NCBI RefSeq assembly: GCF_032452875.1
Contig: NW_026893843.1
Span: 62,001 to 126,000, forward strand
Source of the DNA: Bos javanicus
Lineage: Eukaryota > Chordata > Mammalia > Artiodactyla > Bovidae
Reading direction: 5' to 3'
DNA: 64,000 bases
How positions within the stretch are numbered: position 1 is the stretch's first letter; each line of letters begins with the position of its first letter. Shown here piece after piece: positions 58,023 to 64,000 of the stretch. The translations under genes were made by a program, and so were the position numbers. The notes below the pieces were generated by a model. That model was not told the origin of the DNA. It worked only from the letters and a program-made list of their open reading frames with translations, and searched no databases.

Positions 58023-58446
58023 TTACCTGAACATAAAAGTTCAGTTTTACTGACAGGCACCCGAGGCAAATGAGATTCCATGTTGGGGCTAATAATTTAT
58101 TTCATCTTTCCACTCAATTTTGCTGGGAAACAAAAATTCTTTAAAAAACAGAAGAGTCTATTTAAAAAGTTAAGAGGCAAGATTGTTATCTCATGAGAAG
58201 AACGGTGTATTTGAAGATTACAAAGTAAAAGGTTAAAGGGGGCTTTGACCATTTTTTTGTCTTTATATTTCAGCATGACTTAATTCCTTTTAGTAGCAAG
58301 CAGGCATGAATTAACATATTACCTATGTCAATGAAAAATAAGTGAGTCTGAGAAAGAAATGGAAAATTTTATTCAAGCCAAATTGAGAATTATAACATCT
58401 CAGAAAACTCTGAGAAGCCTTCTGCACTTCAGTAATCAAGTTGTTG
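58023..58446. other. Unrecognised stretch
   Basis: No gene or repeat recognised. Confidence 0.4.
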
Positions 58447-58512
58447 TTATTTGTTGTTCAGTTGCTAAGTTATGTTCAACTCTTTGCAACCCCATTAACT
58501 GCAGCAAGAAGT
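58447..58512 (-). mobile_element. BovA tail fragment
   Basis: TTGTTGTTCAGTTGCTAAGT followed by ATGTTCAACTCTTTGCAACC, then the similarity stops. Confidence 0.7.
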
Positions 58513-58586
58513 CAAGGCACAGTTATAAAAGTTTTTTGAGACAGAGGGATGTATATTAAATAGTGGATTATTGACAGGTTGAAAAA

Positions 58587-58776
58587 AGTGAAAGTCACTT
58601 AGTCGTGTCCAACTCTGTGACCCCATGGACTATACAGTCCATGGGATTCTCCAGGCCAGAATACTGGAGTGGGTAGTCTTTCCCTTCTCCAGGGGATCTT
58701 CCCAACCCAGGGACTGGGCCCAGGTCTCCCACATTGCAGGTAGATTCTTTACCAACTGAGCAATCAGGGAAGCCCA
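58587..58776 (-). mobile_element. Bov-tA SINE
   Basis: An antisense copy with core and head (CAACTGAGCAATCAGGGAAG). ATTGACAGGTT occurs on both sides as its target-site duplication. Confidence 0.92.
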
Positions 58777-59287
58777 TTGACAGGTTACACAATCCAAATC
58801 TAAATATGCCATGGCCCCTTACAAGATCAAGAAGCAAGGTTTTCTTTTAAGGAGCTGTTGACGCTGGGAGAGGGTTAGTCTTTAGGGTTGAGCACGCATT
58901 TCTGTTGATGGGTCAATTCGTAATGCTGATACACGATGCACAGCACAGAGGAGCAAGGAGACCAAAGGACATCAAAACTCTTTTTTTTATCTCTAAATTT
59001 TTCTTGTGTCATCATAAAATATGAATTTTATTTCACATTTAAAAAGATTTAATGTGGTTTTGCCAGTGTTTACAAATATATTGTATATAAATATTGACAT
59101 TTTTATAATATACTTAAAACTTTTGCATTTTTATATTACCATTTATCCATATGTGAACACTCAAACAATATATTCCGAACTGAACTTAGTAGGGAAAGTT
59201 ATCTTTCTTGAAGAATTTTTAGCAAACGTGTGTGAAAGCAACACCATCTGTTTATAGAGATATGTGCTCAATAAGAAGTACCTTCCA
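58777..59287. other. Unrecognised AT-rich stretch
   Basis: No gene or repeat recognised. Confidence 0.4.
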
Positions 59288-59475
59288 GGGACTTCCTTGT
59301 TTTCCGAGTGGTTAAGACTTTGTCTCCAATGCAGAGGGTGTGGGTTCAATCCCTGGTGAGACAGCTAAGATCCCACACACCTCATGGCGAAAAAAAAAAC
59401 AAAACAAAACATAAAACAGAAGCAATAGTGCAACAAGTTCAATAAAGATTTTAAAAAGAGTCCACATCAAAAGAA
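59288..59475 (+). mobile_element. CHR-type tRNA SINE (cetartiodactyl)
   Basis: The head GGGACTTCCTTGTTTTCCGA, the Pol III B-box-like GGTTCAATCCC at about 59,343, GAGACAGCTAAGATCCCACA, and an A-rich AAACAAAACAAAAC tail match the CHR SINE family of whales, hippos and ruminants. It is older than Bov-tA. Confidence 0.85.
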
Positions 59476-60278
59476 AACAAGCTCTTTAAAAAAGAAAGAA
59501 AAGAGGACAAAGTAAAGGTAAAGGAGACCAAGTGTCATTATATCCCTGAGTGCTCAACACTATTTCCTTAGCCTTAAAGCTTCATCAGAAAGTATCAGAA
59601 AACACTGACTCTCTGTAAAAATAAATGAATAAAGGGTAAAATTCCTATGCTACTTTATTGTGATTTCTAAAATCCCACAAAAATACAATTATCTTCTTTT
59701 TTCTTTAATGGAAGGTCTTTGGGGAAGGGTCATGAGTTAATGGATTATTAAAATGCTTAATATTCCCTTTCAGTGTGATAGCTATTGGAGCTTTTTCTCC
59801 TTCATTTATCCCTTGTCTTTCTTTTTGTCCTTTTTCTATGAACAGATATCACGGTACCCTAGAATCTATCAGGGGGACCAAGTTCTTGACAAAATTGTGC
59901 TTTTACCTATGTGACTTTAAGCACACCAGTTTTCCACTATATTTGCTAGTTCCTTCATCTGACAAGGAACGGAGCCCATTCATCTCTAAGGTAGTTTTTA
60001 ATATATAACATCTCTGTAAGTAAACAAATATGTGTGTACGTGTGTCTTGACCCTCAGCAATCGGTAGCTAAATCTTCAGAGAGACCGTGACAGAAAAACG
60101 TCTACTTAAGCCATTCTTTCTAGTGTGAGATGGACAGCTATGCACTGCAACCTGTCACACTCTAATACTTTGGAGTCCAATCCCACAGCAGCTTCTCTTG
60201 CCATCACCCGTAGCATACTGATGGTAGCTCCTACTGAGCTTTACAAGGATGCTAATGACTCCCTAAACAATGTGTTTC
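59476..60278. other. Intergenic stretch, possible MIR remnant
   Basis: At about 59,895-59,970, TGTGACTTTAAGCACACCAG followed by TTCCTTCATCTGACAAGG resembles the MIR core. Nothing else recognised. Confidence 0.4.
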
Positions 60279-60565
60279 TTCAGTTCACTTCAGTTCAGTG
60301 GTTCAGACGTGTCTGACTCTTTGAAACCCCATGGACTGCAGCACACCAGGCCTCCCTGTCATCACCAACTCCCGGAGTTTACTCAAACTCACGTACATTG
60401 AGTCAGTGATGCCATCCAACCATCTCATCCTCTGTCATCCCCTTCTCCTCCTGCCTTCAATCTTTCCCAGCATCGGGGTCTTTTCAAATGAGTCAGTTCT
60501 TCCCATCAGGTAGCCAAAGTATTGGAGTTTCAGCTTCAGTATCAGACCTTCCAATGAATACCTTG
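60279..60565 (-). mobile_element. BovB LINE, 3' end
   Basis: Antisense tail and C-terminal region (TTCAGTGGTTCAGACGTGTC to CAGACCTTCCAATGAATACC). It is 5'-truncated. Confidence 0.92.
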
Positions 60566-61527
60566 GAAAAGTAAATGTTCTCGAAGCCCTTGGAGAAGCC
60601 AGGTGAGAGGTGAGGAGGGTGATCTTTAGGCAGCAGTGGAGTAGATCACATCTAATAGGTTATTTACAATATTTCTGTCATCCATCTTCAATACCATGCC
60701 AGGTTGGTCTGACATTCTGATTTCAAATCCCAAACCTTTGCTTAGTGTTCCTGTGTCAATACAGTTAGCCATACTAAAGTTGGAGTTCCATTGTCCTTGG
60801 CCTCATGCTCTTAGAATCCATTCCTATATATATATTCTCCAGATTCTTGTCAACCTTGATTTGTGATGTCCTGAAATTATTAGCAGATCGGATTTGGCAT
60901 TTCACCATCTGGGCTATGCGGGTTTTGAAGTTTCACACCAAACACAGAAGAAAGGGAGGATGATGGGGCTGAGTGTAAGGGAGGCTTGTTTCTGCATGTG
61001 TTCAACCCTCCAGGTACAGTCAATAATGAGACAGTACTGTGAAAGTTCTTATTCCCTAGATAAAGGGGGAAATCATTGGTTTTCAAATGAGACTTAAGGA
61101 ACAGAGATGAAAAATTCTCAGATTTTTACTTTTCTGCCCAAATGCCCCTATCCTATGCCTCAGAACCTTACTCCTTTCTGGTCATATTTTTATCTTTCCT
61201 TAAATACCAAGCAAGTTTATTTAGGGAGGTAACTCTGCACTACTACAATATGGTCATAGCATCTGTCCTCAAATATAGTTTCCCAAGGACCAGAGGAAGT
61301 GAAAGACTTCTTCAAATATATAGTTTAAGCTTGCTGCCACCTGTTTGTTTTATCAATTACTTAGTTCCAGGTTTAAACTGCAGCAGAAGCCAACTCTCCC
61401 CATGATGTTTATAATCTCCATCTGCAAGCTTCTTTGCTATAGGAAGCGATCCCTCGGTGCTTTGTTTCCACCTAGCTTTCAATCTATGATGCCACTGGCG
61501 ATCATTAAGTAAGTCTGATACTACTGC
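60566..61527. other. Unrecognised intergenic stretch
   Basis: No gene, exon-like frame or repeat family recognised over about 960 bp. It is one of the longer spans without visible young repeats. Confidence 0.45.
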
Positions 61528-61651
61528 AGGGGCTTCTCAGGTGGGCTAGTGGTAAAGAACCCACCTGCCAGTGCAGGAGACATAAGAGACATGGGTTTGA
61601 TCCCTGGGTCAGGAAGACCCACTGGAGAAGGGCATGGTAAACCACTCCAAG
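61528..61651 (+). mobile_element. Bov-tA SINE, 3'-truncated
   Basis: The tRNA head (GGCTTCTCAGGTGGGCTAGT, B-box GGGTTTGATCCC) and the start of the core are present. It breaks off at AACCACTCCAAG. Confidence 0.88.
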
Positions 61652-62199
61652 ATGCTATATGTTACCACTGTGCCATTTCCCACCAGAATGAGTTTAAATA
61701 TCTAATCTTCAAATATGTGAACAATTCAATTATATTTGAATGTTTGTCTCCTGAGACTGCTCTAACACCAATATCAGTTATGAACCTGGCAGGTAGCAGA
61801 AGGCCACACAAACTGGTTAATTTGGTGAGGGTTAAATAAAGGTATTAATACAAAGCGATGTCTAAGGCTTGCAGAATTTCCAGACTAATGTGATAAATCT
61901 AGAACGAATAACTTCTGAGAGTTGTTACCTCCTCTATTCCTGGAGGAATCAATATAAGAAAAGAAAGAGGCTATGAGCACTGAAGGAGGAGCTTTGAATG
62001 GGCCATCCATCAGGATCTATGGTTTCGGTCCAGGGATGAAGCCAGCTATGACATTTTTGCTAGAAAGGAGGCTGGGAAAAAACACTTTGACCCTATTCAC
62101 TTCCCTTCTAGTCACAACCACTGGTTAAACACACTAAGTACGCAGAGAACAAATGAGCTGACTGATGCAGTTAGTATAGCTGAGCATCCTGGAGAAGAA
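61652..62199. other. Unrecognised intergenic stretch
   Basis: No gene or repeat recognised. Confidence 0.4.
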
Positions 62200-62600
62200 A
62201 TAAGATTAAAAGGATGGACCATGGATTTGGGAGAACAGAGGAAAAGTATTCAACTTGTAACAAAGGCAGCAATGGAGACAAAGACATGGAGAGCAGACTT
62301 GTGGATAGAAGGCGTGGAAGGACACCATGGGACGAATGGAAACAGTAGCACGGGAACACGTACATTATCATATGTAAAACAGAATGTTCTATAAGACACA
62401 GGGAGCCCAAACTAGGGCTCTGTGACAAACCTAGAGAAGTGGGATCGGGTGGGAAGTGGAAGGGAGGTTCAGGAGAGAGAGACACATATATATACCTATG
62501 GCTGATTCATGTTGCTGTATGGCAGAAACCAACACAATACTGGAAAGAAATTCTCTCTCAACTAAAAATAGATGAATTAAAATGTTTAAAAAATAATATT
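62200..62600 (+). mobile_element. L1 3' UTR, diverged
   Basis: The order of blocks follows the L1 3' end at 57,600-57,900: GGGAGAACAG, ACATTATCATATGTAAAACAG, GGTTCAGGAGAGAGAGACAC, GGCTGATTCATGTTGCTGTA, then AAACCAACACAATACTGGAAAG. It ends in an A-rich stretch. Confidence 0.8.
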
Positions 62601-62811
62601 AATGAACATATGATTTTAATATGCACATGATTTTAATAACATATGCACATATATACGTATGTTCTGAACATATATATATATGTACATATATATATATGGT
62701 ATGCATAGGTATACACATAAGTTTAATTTGACTTCTACATAACTAAAGAAAAATGAGAATGAAAATTCTCACTAGGAAAATTTAGTCTCAGAAAAAAATT
62801 TCTCCATCTTC

Positions 62812-62982
62812 AGTTGTCACTCAGTCATGTCCATCTCTTTGCGACCCCATGGACTGCAGCACACCAGGCTTGTGTATCCATTACCAACTCCTGGAGCTAG
62901 CTCAAACTCTATGTAAAATTCATCGAGTTGGTGATGCCATCCAACCATTTCATCCTCTGTCGTCCCTTTCCCCATCTTACTA
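62812..62982 (-). mobile_element. BovB LINE 3' tail fragment
   Basis: An antisense tail (TTGTCACTCAGTCATGTCCA to CATCCTCTGTCGTCCCTTTC). It is probably part of the same element as 63,090 onward, with the RT core missing. Confidence 0.82.
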
Positions 62983-63089
62983 ATTCCCAATTTTTCAAAA
63001 CACAGTTTTATTTAATTGCCATTAAATCCTAAGGGTTTGCATGAATCTACAATCCTGGGGGTGAAGAAACTGATTTAAATGATTCTGAG

Positions 63090-64000
63090 ACAGGCATTCC
63101 AGTCTTTCTTACTCTATTATTTTCCTCTATTTCTCTGCATGTATCACTGAGGAAGGCTTTCTTATCTCTCCTTGCTATTCTTTGGAACTCTGCATTTAAA
63201 TGGGCATATCTTTCCTTTTCTCCTTTGCGTTTAGCTTCTCTTCTTTTCTCAGCTATTTGTGAGGCCTCTTCAGAGAACCATTTTGCTTTTTTGCATTTCT
63301 TTACCGTGGGGATGGTCTTGATCCCTGCCTCCTGTACAATGTCACAAATCTCCATCCATAGTTCTTCAGGCACTATGTCCATCAGATCTAATCCCTTGAA
63401 TCTATTTTGCACTTTCACTGTATAATCATAAGAGGTTTGATTTAGGTCAGAGCTGAATGGTCTGTTTTTCCTACTTTCTTCAATTTAAGTCTGAATTTGG
63501 CAATAAGGAGTTCATGATCTGAGCCACAGTAAGCTGCTGGTCTTGTTTTTTTGACTGTATAGAGCTTCTCCCTCTTTGGCTGCAAAGAATATAATCAATC
63601 TGATTTTAGTATGGATCATATGGTGGTGTCCATGTGTAGAGTCTTCTCTTGTGTTGTTGAAAGAGCGTGTTTGCTATGACCAGTGCGTTCTCTTGGCAAA
63701 ACTCTATTAGCTTTTGCCCTGCTTCATTCTGTACTCCAAGACCAAATTTGCTTGTTACTCTAGGTATTTCTTGACTTCCTACTTTTGCATTCTATTCCCC
63801 TAAAATGAAAAGGACATCTTTTTTGGGTGTTAGTTATAGAACATCTTCTAGGTCTTCATAGAACCGTTCAACTTCAGCTTCTTGAGCATTACTGGTCGGG
63901 GCATAGACTTGGATTACTGTGATATTGAATGTTTTGCCTTGGAAACAAACAGAGATCATTCTATAATTTTTGAAATTGAATCCAAGTACTGCATTTCAGG
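63090..64000 (-). mobile_element. BovB LINE, endonuclease and linker region (runs off the window)
   Basis: Antisense BovB from the linker upstream of RT (frame 63,418-63,047 with KKCKKAKWFSEEASQIAEKR) to the endonuclease region (CAGTCAAAAA...CAAAATCAG... near 63,550-63,900, equivalent to 9260-9740). Its 5' end lies beyond 64,000. The nearest tail is at 62,812-62,982, about 110 bp away. Confidence 0.92.

Overview
The window is mammalian nuclear DNA from a ruminant, most likely a bovid (cattle, sheep or goat type). The evidence is the repeat content: many copies of the RTE-type LINE BovB, its tail-sharing SINEs (Bov-tA and the dimeric BOV-A2), a ruminant-type L1, one cetartiodactyl CHR-type SINE and older MIRs. 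I see no bacterial genes, operons, CRISPR arrays or phage. Almost every long open frame belongs to a transposable element. The only host genes I can support are three broken olfactory receptor (OR) genes. I found no intact host protein-coding gene.

Layout. 1-7,000: AT-rich DNA with scattered SINEs, an internally deleted BovB and an L1 3' stub. 7,176-10,780: near full-length, decayed BovB on the minus strand. 12,086-12,562: 3' half of a class II OR on the minus strand. 15,238-19,622: nested BovB complex in which a near full-length plus-strand BovB split an older minus-strand BovB. 19,928-27,921: retroviral region with a minus-strand class I (gamma-like) endogenous provirus. It has two similar LTRs and relics of Gag and the Env tail, and is interrupted by an older LTR-like repeat, a BOV-A2 and a BovB. 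About 28,000-46,600: two tandem copies of a roughly 9-10 kb unit, each with one OR8H-like pseudogene (30,968-31,917 and 41,049-41,997). About 46,615-57,925: near full-length ruminant L1, itself interrupted by two BovBs and two other L1 pieces. 57,950-64,000: SINEs, BovB and L1 fragments in otherwise unrecognised DNA. The window ends inside a minus-strand BovB.

How it fits together. This is a gene-poor stretch of an OR cluster. In human, OR8H genes lie in the large class II OR cluster on 11q12. The two OR8H-like copies share flanking sequence and a MIR, but none of their recognisable BovB, Bov-tA or BOV-A2 insertions. The duplication therefore looks older than the BovB-era insertions seen here. 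Both copies share a Lys in place of the near-invariant TM1 Asn, and each then gained its own frameshift near the DRY motif.

I looked for an undescribed system and did not find one. The most informative content is the insertion layering of the duplicated OR units, the nested retroelements and the recurrent internally deleted BovB copies. Boundaries are by eye, usually within about 5-20 bases for repeats and 100-300 bases for the duplicated units.
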